This document shows, one piece after another, positions 63,418-64,000 of a stretch of DNA of 64,000 nt. Position 1 is the first letter of the stretch. Each line of letters begins with the position of its first letter. The notes below the pieces were generated by a model that was given only the letters and a program-made list of their open reading frames with translations, made no database searches and was not told the DNA's origin. Origin of the DNA: Burkholderiales bacterium (lineage in GTDB: Bacteria; Pseudomonadota; Gammaproteobacteria; Burkholderiales; Burkholderiaceae_C); NCBI GenBank assembly GCA_028868305.1, contig JAGWUS010000013.1, forward strand, positions 1-64,000, given 5' to 3'. The translations under genes were made by a program, and so were the position numbers.

Positions 63418-64000
63418 ATGCGTGCCGTCTGGACAGAGAACGAACCCGTAACCCAGGCCAAAGAGGCCAAGATCGAGCGCGAAACGCACAAGCTCGAAAA
63501 ACGCCTGTGCCGCCAGGTCGGCCAGGCCATTGTCGACTTCAACATGATCGAGGAAGGTGACCGCATCATGGTCTGCATGTCCGGTGGCAAGGACAGCTAC
63601 GGCATGCTCGACATCCTGATCAAGATGAAGCAGCGCGCGCCCATCCACTTCGAGCTGGTCGCCGTCAACCTGGACCAGAAGCAGCCCGGCTTCCCGGAAC
63701 ACATCCTGCCCGAGTACCTGGCGACCACCGGCGTGCCATTCCACATTGAAACGCAGGACACCTACTCCATCGTCAAACGGAACATTCCCGAAGGCAAGAC
63801 CATGTGCAGCCTATGCAGCCGTCTGCGCCGGGGCATTTTGTACAAGGTCGCACGGGAGCTCAAGTGCAACAAGCTCGCGCTGGGCCACCACCGCGACGAT
63901 ATGCTGCAGACCTTCTTCCTGAACATGTTCTTTGGCGGCAAACTCAAGGGCATGCCGCCCAAGCTGACCAGCGACAACGGCGAATTCATCGTGATCCGGC
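63418..64000 (+). CDS. ttcA: tRNA 2-thiocytidine synthase TtcA (partial, C-terminus beyond the window)
   Basis: Adds sulfur to cytidine 32 of tRNA. From the ATG at 63418 there are 194 codons before the window ends. The PP-loop SGGKDS lies at 55-60 ([14 protein letters not shown]), and the Fe-S cluster cysteines Cys130 and Cys133 are in [11 protein letters not shown]; the third cysteine should lie beyond the edge. The later [18 protein letters not shown] is also typical. It is translationally close to folB (4-bp gap). Confidence 0.94.
   Translation, partial: MRAVWTENEPVTQAKEAKIERETHKLEKRLCRQVGQAIVDFNMIEEGDRIMVCMSGGKDSYGMLDILIKMKQRAPIHFELVAVNLDQKQPGFPEHILPEYLATTGVPFHIETQDTYSIVKRNIPEGKTMCSLCSRLRRGILYKVARELKCNKLALGHHRDDMLQTFFLNMFFGGKLKGMPPKLTSDNGEFIVIR

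Overview
The window looks like a piece of chromosome from a betaproteobacterium of the family Comamonadaceae, most like Rhodoferax or a close relative. The grounds are the high GC content, a red-type (form IC) RuBisCO operon with cbbX and a divergent cbbR, a zwf-hexR pair facing tal-pgi, two Burkholderiales-type porins, and Coq7-based ubiquinone synthesis. The genus is an inference; no rRNA or tRNA gene is present. There is no prophage, transposase or CRISPR array.

Layout. 1-3.9 kb: cbbR and cbbLSX for CO2 fixation, then groES-groEL behind a perfect CIRCE element. 6.1-13.1 kb: a HAD phosphatase with a YcaQ-type DNA glycosylase, then sugar-phosphate metabolism (tal-pgi facing zwf-hexR). 13.1-13.6 kb: a decayed MntA-HepT toxin-antitoxin pair. 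13.7-19.3 kb: a porin, coq7, an OsmC protein, a PIN/antitoxin pair, ilvA and a 5'-nucleotidase. 19.4-25.4 kb: a secreted DUF1800/DUF1501 pair with a YddA-type ABC exporter, queC, and an unknown protein. 25.5-30.2 kb: a porin behind a sigma-54/NtrC-type control region, a DUF4139 protein, and LysE and MFS exporters. 30.2-34.1 kb: a ferric iron ABC importer with Fur boxes. 34.1-36.3 kb: pobR/pobA. 36.4-40.9 kb: a lower-GC block with a two-component system, an HtrA protease and two small envelope proteins. 41-54.7 kb: housekeeping genes (glmS, glmU, a formyltetrahydrofolate cyclo-ligase gene, slt, cca) and a second two-component system. 54.7-60.5 kb: a sugar ABC importer with a ROK kinase and a mannose-6-phosphate isomerase-like cupin. 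60.5-64 kb: trxC, a MidA-type methyltransferase, a pteridine reductase-like SDR, folB, and the start of ttcA.

The most interesting structure is not a gene. Nine copies of one 54-bp element are scattered over the window. Each begins with GCTAT-N7-ATAGC (or a variant) and continues with a 37-nt arm that aligns without gaps. Three copies lie between genes or at a gene end. Six lie inside open reading frames (DUF1501, YddA, glmU, cca, ROK kinase, SDR). Because 54 is a multiple of three, the frame is kept, and every intragenic copy is read in a stop-free frame. In behaviour this resembles the Rickettsia palindromic elements, which also occur in frame inside genes.

How the parts fit: the window mixes autotrophic CO2 fixation with sugar uptake and oxidation (porins, sugar ABC importer, ROK kinase, pgi, zwf under HexR) and aromatic acid use (pobA). 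Readable regulatory sites suggest control by CbbR, HrcA, HexR, NtrC/sigma-54, Fur and an AsnC-type autoregulator.
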